Part shown: one piece after another, positions 44,390 through 56,585 of the stretch
Layout of the letters: every line of letters starts with the position of its first letter
Position numbering within the stretch: the first letter of the stretch is position 1
Assembly: GCA_030704615.1 (NCBI GenBank)
Contig: JAKLZA010000278.1
Location: forward strand, 95,001-159,000
Direction: 5' to 3'
Length of the DNA: 64,000 bases
Source of the DNA: Takakia lepidozioides
Lineage: Eukaryota; Streptophyta; Takakiopsida; Takakiales; Takakiaceae
Made by a program: the position numbers and the translations under genes
Notes under the pieces: model-generated
Seen by the model: the letters and a program-made list of their open reading frames with translations, nothing else
What the model was told of the DNA's origin: nothing
Database searches by the model: none

Positions 44390-47300
44390 AGTGTGTTCTA
44401 ACTGTCATAGCCGGAATGGGCACTACTCTCCTACACCCTCCGAGGAACTTGCCCCACCTTCTTCCCTCATCCCCCTCATCCCCCTCATCCTCCGAGCTCT
44501 GTGATGCATCAGTTCCACTATGCCTCTCAAAAATCCCGTCCTCTCCTTGGGGGACTGTCCACCTCACCTCCTGGGAATCTTCTGCGTCTTCTCCCCACTT
44601 TCCTCAGCAGAATCCAACACAAATCTACGAGCCCGACGGGCTCTAATAGCTGCTGCCTCCTCCCTCATCTTCATTTTCTTGAGGCTTGCCTCGTCTAAAA
44701 TCTGCTGTACACGACTACGTTCGGAACACCTCCTAATGGACACCGAAGCAAGCCGGGCAGCATAAGTAGGAGGATGTACTCCCTTTCTGGACTAGGCATG
44801 AAATCCCCCTGGCAAAAAAAGGCACGTTCCTCCTGCCCATGAACTCCGGTGTAGACGTCCCTCCGGCAGTACTTGGCATCCTACAGTAAGAACAAATCCA
44901 CTTGAAGAATGTCAATACCAGCACAACCAGAAAGGGTTTTCAATGAAATAAGAGCGGAGGGAGGTGCCTCACAAAATCTGGAGGCAACTTACAATGCCAC
45001 CACTCACTCGTAAACCGGGGGCTCCTCGGCCTCGATCCCAACTTCCTCCCCCTGCTCCTTCTCGGATTTTTCCTCATCCTCCGAGGATGCCTCTTCCTCT
45101 TTCGGCAGACGTTCAGCCGCTGCAAGTTCCGAGTTGTGGAGGGCAGTATCTGGCTCGAAGGCGAACACATGCCTGTCGGACAACGTCCCTGCCCACATTG
45201 AAGCACCTGAGGAACAAAGCGGGGGTTAATAGCTTGCGGCATGCAATTGCAATGGGGCCAGGGGACAAACTGAGCACGTGAAGGCTTACCCGTGCCGCAT
45301 GTGAGGTCCAGAATCCGCCCTTGGACATCCGAGCACGTCTCCATGAGGGTTTGGATGAAAGCAGGGCTCCGGGTCCGGCTGTACCGCCACGGTTTGCCTG
45401 TCTTTGTGTCCTTCGGCATACTAGAGTGGGGCACATAGTTGTAGAGGACATCGTAGGTTACAGGGTCCACAGCGGCATCAACAAGACGACCGTCGTTGCG
45501 GAATTTGAACGTAGACCCTCTCTTCACAAAGCAATATGCCTCAAACACCAATGTCTGCACATCCAACAAAGAAGGGATCAACCAGGGTCTACTTAACATA
45601 CACCACAATATGAAGTGAATGCAATAGATTGATAACTTACACTTTGGCCCTCTGTTCGCAACCCCTGCGTACTGATGCAGAACCATTTTCTGAGGAGGAC
45701 CGGGGTGACACTTTTCGGTGTCCACCTTGCCACCGCATTCTCTGTGGTCTTCCCTCTCGTGGCAAGGACAACCACACACATCCACCGTCATCCAGAAGCA
45801 TCCCGCCAGCCCAAACCCGGCTTTCCAGTAGTCCTCAGTAAACCTGTTCCAGGTGGGCACACCATCCAGGCCCTCCAGCAGCTCCCCATCTGGAATGTCG
45901 AGGAGAATCATGTCGCAAGCTCTCTCCACCTCAACCCCCCCCCCGAGTGCTCTTGCAATTCGTGCTCACAGCCGTGAAGAATTCCATCATGGCTTCAAAA
46001 CCAGGGGTGTCTTTAGGCTCTGTACCGGCAGCCCTCTTCTTGGCTTTCCCCTTCTGCTCCGCCAGAGACTTGTTGTGTGCCACCTTCTTCGCCCTGGCAG
46101 CGAGAGCGTCAAGGAAGCTCTCATTGACGCATTGGATGATGGTTGGAGGTTCTAGCTTTGGCCTGTGCGTAAACGTCACCGCCGAATACCGCCGTGTAGG
46201 CTCGCCCTCAAATGCCAACTTCTTGGCAGAGCCAGTCCCACTCCGAACTGACTTGGGAACCCGGACGACCGGTGACTGGGTAGGAGCAACAGCAGTCGCA
46301 GGACCTTGAACAAAATCGGCGTCGGAGTCACTCTCTTGGGTCCCCTCCTGCGCCTCCTCCGATGCCCCGATGGTTTTCTTCTTTTTGGGTGTTACTGCAG
46401 TCACCTGTTTCCTTGTCCTTTTCCTTTGACCTTTACTCTTCTCATGCAATTTCTCCTGAATTCCTGCCTGAGCAAGCTCTGCCGCTTTCCTGGAGTTCGC
46501 AAGCGCTTTTGCCTCTTTTGCACCCAACGGAGGCAGCGGAGCCCGGTTTCGTCGGAATTCAGCATCCAGCTTCAATTGAAACTCGGATGGGTCGAGCGAG
46601 CCGGGCGGAAGGTCCACATACCAAGGGCAATCACGCAAATGTTCCAGATGCCACTCCTTCACAATATCGTCAGTGTACATGGAGTCAGCCCCAGGGTTCC
46701 TCCATGCCAGGAAGAATGGTGGCTCGAAAGACAGATGACCTTTCTCCAAAAGGAGAACTTACAGTACCTGCATTCATGAAAAAATGAGGTCCGAAATGGC
46801 TAACCCTGAACGGCAATAGGGCCTACAACTGGAATATGGCGCCGAAATTTCCGGGCCACCCAAGGGACTTGCCCGAAAATGGCTAAGTCCCTGGACGGGA
46901 ACTGGAAAAGGCGCCGAATTTCTTCGGGCCAGCCACCCTAGGGACTTAGCCGAAAATGGCTAAGTCCCGGACGGCAATAGGGCCTGGAACTGGAAAATGG
47001 CGCCGAATTTCCAGGGCCACCAGTCTAGGGACTTAGCCGAAAATGGCTAAGTCCCTGGACGGCAATAGGGCCTAGAACTGGAAACGGCGCCGAATTTCCA
47101 GTTCGGGCCAGCCACCCTAGGGACTTAGCCGAAAATGGCTAAGTCCCTGGACGGCAATAGGGCCTGGAACTGGAATATGGCGCCGAATTTCCACTTCAGG
47201 GCCAGCCAGTCTAGGGACTTAGCCGAAAATGGCTAAGTCCTGACGGCAATAGGGCCTAGAACTGGAAAACGGCGCCGAATTTCCAGTTCCGGGCCAGCCA

Positions 47301-50300
47301 CTAGGGACTTAGCCCGAAATGGCTAAGTCCCTGAACGGCAATAGGGCCTGGAACTGGAAAATGGCGCCGAATTTCCAGTTCCGGCCAGCCAGTCTAGGGA
47401 CTTGCCATTTTCGGAGCCCTGACTGGAAATTCGGCGCCATTTTCCCTAAACCACTTAGGCCTCTAACATCCTGAAATGCCAGGACTTGAAAGAAAGGCAG
47501 CGCGTATGTACCTGTACAGAAGGCGCATTGCTGCTTTGTCCGCGTTCGGCTGGTCGGTGAACTCGTGGCTCCGGCGAGCATCTGCTATCTCCCGAAAGAA
47601 TAGGTTGGTTTTGTAGAGCAGAAAGTACCTCGTCACATAGTCACGTAGGCTCTCTGCTGCAGGAGATATCTCCATCTTGAACTGATGTGCTTGTGTGTCC
47701 AGCTGCTCTTGCGCATTCGTCGTCACCTGTGGAGATTGTCCCATCAGATCGCTTTCCTCAAAAAATACAATGAATCCACCCCCTACTAGAGTAGAAGCCC
47801 CAAACGAAGCGTGGGGAAGTACCTGAAACCACCATGTCATGCGGTTCATCCACATGTCGAATGTGGGGTCAGAGAGTTTGTCCGGTTTTGGGGAAGCTCC
47901 ACATGTCCCTGGTACTTTGGGAACCATTCCAGATTTGGAGCCACCGGGTCTGTCCAACCACCCAGCATATTCGTAAGCGCCAAACACCACAAAAAGGAGT
48001 TGTTGCCACCACAATTTGGTTAAGAATGTATCACCTTTTCTGTGCATCCACACAGGATGTGGCTAGACGATGGAGCTTCTCCAATGTCATCGTGGGCTTC
48101 AGAGCGCGAGAGTAGTGCTTCCCCACCTCCACCAGAAAGTCGGCACCAAGGGCGGGATCAGCTATGGCCACGTACTTTACCATCCGCGACTTGTACTTTA
48201 TGCGGGCCCTCACCTCCGCAGCTTTGACATACGATTCGAGTTCCGGGAGGGTTGGATTCTTCTCCTCTGACTCCATGTAGAACCTCCGCGCATGTGCCAA
48301 ATCCTGCTGTATTTTCGTCTGTCGAAAAGCGCACATAAGATTAGAGATCCTGCTCAACACAATTTCTTCTATTGGGGGAGGAGAGACAATTAGCTCAACA
48401 AAACTGCAGGAGCTTTACCCGAAATATGTAGTCCACCATGGCGTCGACGCTCAGCCTATACCAGGTTCTGTCTGCCTTTGCCTCCGACTTGCGCAGGAGG
48501 TCGGCACTGAGGGAATTGGCAAACTCTTGCACCCCCTGCTCCCGACATCCTTCACTCGGAAGAGCATATGGGACAAGTTGGTGGCAATGAAGGCATTCTC
48601 AGTCACCCTGCAGTGCCACATTTCCATCAAACAATACTGAAATGGGAATTTTCATCATATATGAGGATTCGCAATGAAATGACTTCCAAATTCAAAGTCC
48701 AAAAGCGAGAGGGTTGTAGCTTACGAGTTGATGTCGGCCATTGCAGCTTTGAGAAGACTGCGCGATCTTTGGGCCCCGCAACCTTCAGCACAACACAATC
48801 GACGGCGAAATGCCAATCGAGTCGTTGGGGTGGGCTTGGGCAATGTGCTCCATCCATGCCAGGAGGCGATGATTGCCGTCCCACACGTAGAACATCTTAC
48901 CGGACATGTGCTGGAAAAGAGGATCACTAGCAATCGATCTCTCGAACTCCTCATTTCGCGTTTGCCAATGGGGACCCCATTTGTCCACCTCATCGGAAGT
49001 GTGGGCACGGGAAGCTCCGTGGTCGTTCTCAATGGAAACGTAAAAGGCGGCAGACCCCATTCGATATCCATCCCGGAAAGAGAATTTCAGCTTGTCGATA
49101 TCGCCTGGAGGGCAGGTCTCACCACCTGCAATGACACCAAGCGGCAAAGGGGAATTCGAAGCTTGGCCGGGTACACCATGCCCCCCAGCACCCTGCCAAT
49201 GTTGCTGTGGGTTGCCTCCAACATCTTGGCAGCGGCCAACTTCATATCCGCCTCAGACATGACGTCTGCTGCAGAGGGGTTTTTCCGCAGCCCACCAGAC
49301 CGCCAAATCCAGCCTGTATGCTCCGGGTTTGGGGCCTGGGGATGTCCGGGAGAATGTCATCCTGGTCAGAAACATCCATGTCGTCCTCCTCAACAGGGTC
49401 AGCCACCTGCGAAACCACCTCCAGCACTCTCGTCGTCTCTACTGCCCTCTCCCTGGCTTCACCTCGAACTTGCACAATCGGTGCTCTTTCAGGTGTTCTT
49501 TCCTCTCCTCCACTCTCCACCGTATGGGTAATTGCGGGGGCTGCACTTGCCCGCGATGGTCTAACCGGTGTGCTACTGCCTCTCTGTGGTGTCTTGTAGG
49601 GATCCACCGTCTCTGTGTGTCCCTCGCTTACATTGGCATCTGTCATTTGGGCACCCCTGGCCTCTTCAGCTGCCTTTTGTCTTTCCTCCTGCTAGCATTC
49701 TGTCTCGTCTGTTCTTTTGCCCTCTCTTTTGCCCTCTCACGGGCTTTCTGTTTCTTACTAGGGCTAGCAACAGGGGAGCCCTCCAGGACGACCACCTTTG
49801 ATTGAGGCGAACTGACACCCTCGCGCACTGCTCTCACTCCCCCCTCCGCAGCCCGTGACTGGCTCTCTCGCCGGGGATTGCATGTGCTTAGCTTTCTTCT
49901 TTTTCTTTTTCTTTTTGCGTGGGCGGGCCCTACTGCATGTGCATGAACAACCTCCATTGCCGGATCTGCTGTCCTCATGTCCTCACGCCCTTTCACCTGC
50001 CATGCCGCCTGCACCAACCTCCCCAATGCCTACTCTGTCGTAATCTCGTTGCAAGTCCTCCCGTCCACCAACAAAAGGTTTAAGTTTGCCCTCTCGCCCC
50101 AAGTTGGGCGATTCAACATGCGATGAGTTGGAGCTGTCGATGATACCACCAGCGTGCCGGGCTCGTCGTCACTCTGTGATTGACAAAAATCGTGAAAAAC
50201 CAACAGTGGTGCAAAAAGCAGCAGCGCAACCACCATAGCAGCAATCATGTAGCAAAAATGAAAACATAACAAGTTTAGGAAGTATGGAGAGCCATGCAAC

Positions 50301-50695
50301 AACAATGAAACAAATGCAACCATTGCCTAGAATGACATGCACAAGCAGCCTTCTCCAGAGCTGCCGGATTTGCACACGCATTGCAAACAATCTAAGGTTC
50401 AGTCAACTATCTAAGTTCACTCATAAGCAAAGCCAGGATGAAGATGCAGAAACAAAGCGAGGTACGAAGCGAAAGCAAAAAAAAAATCGAAACACAAACC
50501 GAAAGCAGAAGTGGCTTGCCTGAGAGTACTCGGCTTCAGTTGGCGCAGGTTTTGAGCAACACTGGAATCTCCTGCTGGAGCTTCAGTTTGGGCCATGCGA
50601 GAGATTGGCCGTCGTCCGTAGTACAGAGCTTTCAACTTCCGCCGCGGTCTGGATCTGAGGTCTCTCTCAGGAGAGCCACGCCCTTCAGGCGGCAT
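44390..50695 (-). pseudogene. Many-exon gene with ParB-like and amino-DNA-methyltransferase-like segments
   Basis: Segments on the minus strand: start MPPEGRGSPERDLRSRPRRK (50695, GC donor CAG|GCAAG); 50175-50030; a Lys/Arg-rich part to 49643; 49646-49243; 49240-48732 (KLRIPLCRLV ... RSIASDPLFQHMSGKMFYVW then DGNHRLLAWMEH, the GxHR motif of ParB/sulfiredoxin-like folds); 48631-48422; 48315-48035; 48020-47822; 47728-47508; 46760-45640; 45556-45292; 45218-45010; then a C-terminal charged part to about 44390. The exon at 46.7-45.6 kb carries NLS-like KGQRKRTRK and, after a C10 run, ACDMILLDIPDGEL and FTEDYWKAGFGLAGCFWMTV. The next exons give RSPAFIQTLMETCSDVQGRI, then LDLTCGTG spliced to GASMWAG and RHVFAFEPD. 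This order (DPPY-like box, then FxGxG-like SAM motif, then an acidic strand end) is that of class-beta amino-methyltransferases, which methylate adenine-N6 or cytosine-N4. DPPY is replaced by DIPD, so activity is doubtful. At least four frameshifts. Confidence 0.5.
46810..47445. repeat. Intronic tandem array, about 95-bp unit, with hairpin core
   Basis: Six units carry GGGACTTAGCCGAAAATGGC continuing TAAGTCCC (starts near 46863, 46932, 47030, 47119, 47214, 47307), a perfect inverted repeat of 11-base arms. Each unit also has GGCAATAGGGCCT and GGCGCCGAATTTCC. The array lies in the intron between the 47.5-kb and 46.75-kb exons of the methyltransferase-like gene. Confidence 0.85.
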
Positions 50696-50929
50696 AAGTC
50701 CCAGCCAAAAAGATCTCTCCTTTTTTGGGGTACATGCCTGGAATATGTTTAAGCCAAGTATAGCAGAGATTTAGGGTACGTGTCCAGGAAGCCATGCGTC
50801 GCCAGCCCCGAATAATACCCGACGGCCGTCGACATTTATTGCCCAACTGCGCAATAATGTCGGATGAAGCCCTCCATGTCGGAAGAAAGATAGACGAAAA
50901 CAGTCCGGAATTTCCATAATTCGGAAGCG

Positions 50930-52205
50930 CGCGGATGGAAATCCGGCGCCGAATTTCCATCCTAAAATAATTCGGAACTGTGGAACCGGCGCCGAATTTC
51001 CATCCGCCAGCGGAATGGAAATCCGGCGCCGGCGCCCTTAGTAAACAGTAAAGCCGGAACAGTAAAATGGAAAATTTCCATCCGCCTTGCAGGTAATTCG
51101 GAATGGAAATTTTCCATCCGCCCACAGCGCCAGCCTTTTTTTCAGCCCGATGGAAAAATTTCCATCCTAAGCAGGTAATTCGAGCAGGTAAAACGGCGCC
51201 GAATTAGTTGTGCAGGTAATTCCCATGGCAGGTAATTTCCCCCCTTGCCTGCACGGGGGCCGGCACCCCTGCACGAAGGGCTTGGCGAGTGGAAATCGGC
51301 GCCGAATATCCATTTTGCCAGGGCAGGATGGAAATTCGGCGCCGAATGTCCGGCCCAATTGGATTCGAATTACCTGCAGGATGGAAAAGTCCGGATGGAA
51401 ATTCGGCGCCGAATTTGATTCGGTGGAAATTCGGCGCCGAATGTCCGACTTACCTGCTGGATGGAAATCTGGGTGGAAATTCTGTTTAATGGAAAGGGCC
51501 TGTGGCCCAGGGCCAGTCCGGCTTGCGGCCGGCGCCGGTGGGGATGGAAATTCGGCGCCGAATTTCCGGGCCTGTTTAATGGAAAAGGGGACTGGGAAGA
51601 ATATTCGGTGCCGAATTTCCGTCCGGGGGTTGAAATATGACGCCAGGTTCCGACCTCTCCCCCTCCCCGACTTCATTGGAACGGCCCCGAATTGAAATTC
51701 GGCGCCGTTTTCCATCTGTGGAGGTTTTTATGTCGGCCAGTTTTCGCCTGACCCCGACAAACTTCCTTTGGGGGGGCCCGGATGGAAATTCGGCGCCGAA
51801 TCCGTCCAGGGGATGTTCTCTGTCGCACACTGGCCGGCCTCTGTGCCCCAGGCGACTTCATCCGGGCGTCCCCTGTTCGATATTCGTGCCGAATTTCCGT
51901 CCGGGGGTTGAAATGTGACGCCAACTGCAGGCCACTCCCCCCTCCCGACTGCATCCGAACGCCCCGGATGGAAATTCGGCGCCGTTTTTCCATCTGGGGA
52001 TGTTTTTATGCCGTCCAGTTTTCGGCCTGACCCCCCGACACGACTCCCTTTGGGGGGCCGGATGGAAATTCGGCGCCGAATCTCCATCCAGGGATGTTCT
52101 GTCGCACACACTCCGGCCTCTGCGCCCGAGGCGACTTCATCCGGGCTTCCTCTGTTGGATATTGGGTGCCGAATTTCCATTCGGGGGTAGTAATGTGACG
52201 GCACG
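50930..52205. repeat. Palindrome array GGAAATTCGGCGCCGAATTT between the divergent genes
   Basis: At least eleven copies of a GGCGCCGAAT core, many inside a complete palindrome (GAAATTCGGCGCCGAATTTC), at about 50945, 50988, 51195, 51298, 51331, 51402, 51432, 51553, 51791, 51977 and 52071. The right half (51630-52200) is organised as a higher-order unit of about 280 bases, with GACTTCATCCGGGC and GTCGCACAC repeated. This is the promoter interval of both genes of the composite MULE. Confidence 0.85.
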
Positions 52206-52483
52206 GTGCCGGCTTCTCCCCTTCAGCCGTCATCATCCGGACGGCCCCCCACTTTCTGACTGCATACCGTTGGCAGTTATTGCGCAAAGACGAGGGGCCG
52301 CATTCCGGAGACAAGGTTCATTAACACTCTGACTGTGGATTTTTGAGATAGTTGGCTCCCTGGATTTGGATCAGGCTTCGTCGCTCGGACAAATCGGCAT
52401 CGCATTCATTCCCATCGCTGCACCCCCTTCTACCAGGGAGCTTCCCCGCACGCCATCCTGGCAGTCTTGTGTGCACATCTCCC

Positions 52484-55400
52484 ATGGCGGAAAACCCGAG
52501 CGCTACAGTGTACTGCCCTCCTCACGAGCATAGAGCTTCATTTCCGTGCAGAGGGGACACCTGCCGGGTGATGGAGAAATATCTGTGCGTTCGATACCAC
52601 CTGAAACCGGGGTCGGTTTTTTTGGAGGAGGAAAGGAAGGACTCAAACGGCCTTGTTGTCGAGTATTGTTGTGCTCCACGATGATTTCGGCGATGGCAGG
52701 GAATGGCGAGTTCCACCATCGGACAGCGTCATATACAGGGCTGTTGGGGACTTCATTTGCCCGCCAAATGCACCGTCTATCCTGGCGCCTTCCACGAAAC
52801 AATCCGCGAATCAGAGAGTGGGTACCTCAAAGAGAGAAGTCCGCAACGAAGTAAATCCAGAGCCGAACCCATCCATGAAGACGACCGAGAACCGGGTTGT
52901 TCACAACCTGTCCGACTCAGACGAGGTCATGGAAGTTCCGAGGTCGTCCTGGAGATCAGGCAAGTCCTCAATGGACGTCAGTGGAGGAGGGAGTCATATT
53001 CCCAGCACGAGCACCGCAGTTCGATCTATTCTAGAAATTCTGCGAGGGCTTCACCTGGAGGGACACCGGTCGGAGCTGGCCGGGCTGGACTACAGCAAGT
53101 TCGCAATTAAATCGGTTACATGCCTTCCCGCCGACGTCGACGGTAATATCTTCTTTGAGTTCCCTCCTCGGGCGGACTACTCGAGGGCGTCCGGAATGTT
53201 GACAGATATGGATAGAAAACATGACGGTCATCCTTGGTGCGTTACCAAAACCACCAGCATGAAGATGCTTGATGGTGTGCGGGTGCGCTACGTTGTTTGT
53301 GCGGGCGCGTTGCGGTGTTTCTCCCCAACTTGCTTCCACTTTAAATCCAGAGGTCACAGGAACGAGACCGATTGGACAGGCACAGCTCACCAACCATTTC
53401 GAGCTCAGGAGAAGGTTCCGAACTCCACATTTAAGTGTGCGCATTGCAAAGAACCACCACTGCATGTCTGTTTGTAATGCCAAGCAGTTCTGTGTGTTGC
53501 ACCGTTTCCCTGACCTCACCCGAGCTTGCATACACGTTGGTTCCCATTGTCACAAATTGGCGAGGGGGAACTCGCGGGAGGCTGCCCACGAAGCAGAGCA
53601 GCTCGTTCAGGAGGAGGTTAAGTTGAGACCGGGTGCCAAACCCAAACAGATACAGCTCCAAGCCGCCCATAAGATGGCATTGGCCAGAATTATGTCGGAA
53701 GACGGCTCCGATAGAGTTCCTCTCGACGAGAAGGAAATGGAGGCATTGCTGGAGTCGGTGTCCCACGTATGTTCACCGAATGTCCGAAACCACATTGTCT
53801 CATGCAAACAGAAAATTGGGCGTGGCTCGGATATGCACTCCATTCTGGAGGTGAAGCGACGATGTGGATATGACTACATTCATGGAAGTAGGTTTCCAGG
53901 ACAAGGGACTGAGGCAGATCGTTGTTTCGTATTCAAAATGTCCACGTGTGGACCTGGCAGTGGCGTCGAACTGGTCGACAGGATGACGAGTGGGAACTTG
54001 TCAAACAGTTGGGTCATGTTCGACCATATCAAGCGAATTACAAATCACCAGTGGGTGACAATGGGTGCACATGTCTACGACACCCACTGCAGGATGCTAA
54101 TGACAATTGCTATTTGTGAGATGAAAGGAGAGGACACACAATCGGAGATGCTTCTTTGGCAGGGAATAAACGAACAGATGGCCAAGGCGGGATTGCCCCC
54201 TCCAATTTCCGTGGTTTCATGGCGGACAACGCACAAGCAAATTGGGCTGCCATCCGAAGGGTGTACGGGCAAGACCCCAATGTTCCCATGGAAGGCAAGG
54301 AGAGATCTTGTGGGTTCCATTTTCTGCAGAGCCTTTCGCAGTACACAACCAGGCTCGTGGCGCCAGATTTCAGAGAGGAGCACCGTTCCATGTGCCTTGC
54401 GTGGAAGCGCGCTCCCACCTTGGATGATGCAGAGACACAGTTTGCATGCATACGGGCTTGGTGGACATCGTCAGGTGCTGTAAGGAAATCAGACGAAGGA
54501 GCAATGGTCAGTTGGCTAGCATGGTGGCATTATCGTTTCCTCCAGTTCGGCGACTATATGCGGGAGGTGAGTTGCACGAATTCGCGTCCCGTTGGATATT
54601 ATTCTTGGCCATATTTGTAACTTGCTTGTAACCTCAACATGTGCTTGTGCAGGAAATGTGTCTCGACTCCGACACCGACATGCCCACGACAAACATGGCC
54701 GAATCAGTGCACTCTTCCTGGCGTGCCTCCTCTGCGGCGCATCTGGTGGACATCCTCACTGCCACAACGGAGGACATTGTGAGGTCAATTATGCAGCAAT
54801 GCAGGTACAACGAGTTCTTGAAAGGGAAACAGTGGGGCTTGGGGCCGGACAGGCAGGAAATGCTGATGCGGACTGCCTCCAGATCGAAGAATCCTCGGAA
54901 GTGGGCGGCGGCCTTGCGAGAGGGCCTTCGGGACACGCCATTGCTGCGAAGAGGCCAACATTTGGAAGGAGATGTTCATACCCGTCCAGTGAGACGAAGA
55001 CTTGACGAGGCACCTGGCGGAGAAGAGGATTCATGGCGAGCTGACAAGAATATTCGCACGCTCCCTCGTGGTCCGGTGATGTTGTCCGAGGAGGTCTCGT
55101 CGAGCACCGGAAGTCCTGCACGTTCAAGATCGCCATCTCCTTTGAGCACAGGGCGCGTGCCCCGGCAACATAACGAGCCATCTGTAGTAAAGCAATACAA
55201 CATTCCCATTGTGGAGACAAGAGTGTCGGAGTCACAGTGGAGAATTGCGAGGACATTGCCGGCATTTCGAGGGAAGTGTTGCGCCATCCGGGTGGATACG
55301 AGAGCACGCTGTGGTGAGATGATTCGGAGGAACCCACACGGTGCTGTACCTGCACCTTGTTTCAGCGGCAGATTTTTGACTCCCACATTTGCTCACGCCA

Positions 55401-56067
55401 CAACGCAGACATTTTGGTTCTGTAGGCACGACATAATGACCTGTGTATTTGGCAAGCCCAAGTACGGGATTCAGGGAATGCCGGAGCCTCCGGGTCTGGC
55501 CTGTTGCACCGGGTTGCAGCCTCTCTCAGAATGAGGCGGATGCTCTATCTGCAGCAGGATTTCGAATGGTGCAACGCACAGACATCCCGGCCCACGCATT
55601 TCCGGTTCCTCAGACCCAGCCATTGCAGACTGCTCGGTCCAGTAGAGACGGATTGGACAATTCTGCACATCCCACAATGCGATTCGGAAGAGTGAAGACG
55701 ACACCCTCCCAACAAGTTGAATGAGACTCGGATTGCCAATGCTCTTGGGATGGCTTGCACTATTCAGAGCTCCGTGGACGTACCCCCACCCGGCCTTGGG
55801 CGTGTGTATCGGATGGCAACGGCCGGCTCGGCTGTACGCGACGATGTATACACAATTACGATTGGAGTGGAGCCGACTTGCAACTGTACGGACTTCTCGT
55901 TGATGGAAGCAAAGAAGGGTTCGAAGTATTATCCGTGCAAGCATCTGTATTACATTTACCTGAAGAGGTTGAGGATGAACGTGACTATTGATGACTTTAT
56001 TCATGCACCGGCGTTGAGCGTGAACGAGCTGCACAAACTCCTCCTTAGGGATTCCAGAAATCATTGA
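52484..56067 (+). pseudogene. MULE transposase B (FAR1-like domain order)
   Basis: Transposase of the composite element. Start MAENPSATVYCPPHEHRA (52484). Then LKPGSVFLEEERK, a SUMO-interacting-like VVHNLSDSDE (52896), PADVDGNIFFEFPP, and a Cys/His module (GALRCFSPTCFHF, FKCAHCKEP, RACIHVGSHCHKLARG) of WRKY-GCM1 type. The DDE core runs 53740-54550: KMSTCGPGSGVELVDRM, WVMFDHIKRI (first Asp), ICEMKGED, FRGFMADNAQANWAAIRR (second Asp), the CxxH in RSCGFHFLQSLSQY, then CIRAWWTSSGA. An intron (54570-54651, GTGAGT to CAG) precedes EMCLDSDTDMPTTNMAESVH. Then an Arg/Ser region, FWFCRHDIMTCVFG (55410), and the SWIM finger TCNCTDF...YYPCKHLYYIYL (55870-55965). The stop is TGA at 56065. Four or more frameshifts (52680, 53477, 54215, 55534) break it. 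The domains are more complete than in MULE A. Confidence 0.9.
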
Positions 56068-56224
56068 TGGGGCAAACGGAATCCTCCATATGGATATTTT
56101 CAAATGCATTTTGCTGTATCAGACTTTTTTTTGCAGTGTAATGAAATGCACCCCAAAACTCCTGGAATGAGGCAATATTCCATTCAAACTGAGATCCAAC
56201 AGAAGCAGTTGTGGGGCCATTTCT

Positions 56225-56585
56225 GGAAAAATGGCGCCGAATTTCTCTTTTTGGGGCCGAAAACTCGCTAAGTCCCAACATGCACTGGTACCTGTGTTGG
56301 GAAAATGGCGCCGAATTTCTCTTTTTGGGGCCGAAAACTGGCTAAGTCCCAACATGCACTGGTACCGTGTCTGGAAAAATGGCGCCGAATTTCTCTTTTT
56401 TTGGGCCGAAAACTGGCTAAGTCCGAACATGCACTGGAAAAATGGCGCCGAATTACCTGTCATGAGGGGACCTATAGCCGCGGAATTCGGCACCATTTTT
56501 CGCCAGAGAGACCTATTGCCGCGAAATACGTCGCCGTTTTTTCAGGTTACGGACCCTATTACCGCGAAATTCGGCGCCATATTTG
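56225..56585. repeat. Array of GGCGCCGAATTTCTC units downstream of transposase B
   Basis: Units of about 74 bases (AAATGGCGCCGAATTTCTCT, GGGGCCGAAAACTGGCTAAG, TCCCAACATGCACTGGTACC) start near 56229, 56304 and 56379, with a further partial unit at about 56430. TGGCTAAGTCC is shared with the intronic array at 46.8-47.4 kb. Variants with ATTCGGCGCCAT (56568) and ATTCGGCACCAT (56485) continue to 56585. Confidence 0.85.

Noticed and set aside
46306-46790. Plus-strand frames opposite the methyltransferase-like gene
   Set aside because: The opposite frame is the long exon with NLS and splice signals; the plus frames have no motif.
46800-47445. Regular repeats considered as a CRISPR array
   Set aside because: Unit length near 95 bases without unique spacers, in an intron of a eukaryotic gene; it is a satellite-like array.
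54156-54483. End of the 404-residue frame (53269-54483) as a real transposase C-terminus
   Set aside because: From about 54215 the conserved motifs (FRGFMADNAQANW, CGFHFLQSL) continue in another frame, so the tail of the first frame is a frameshift product.
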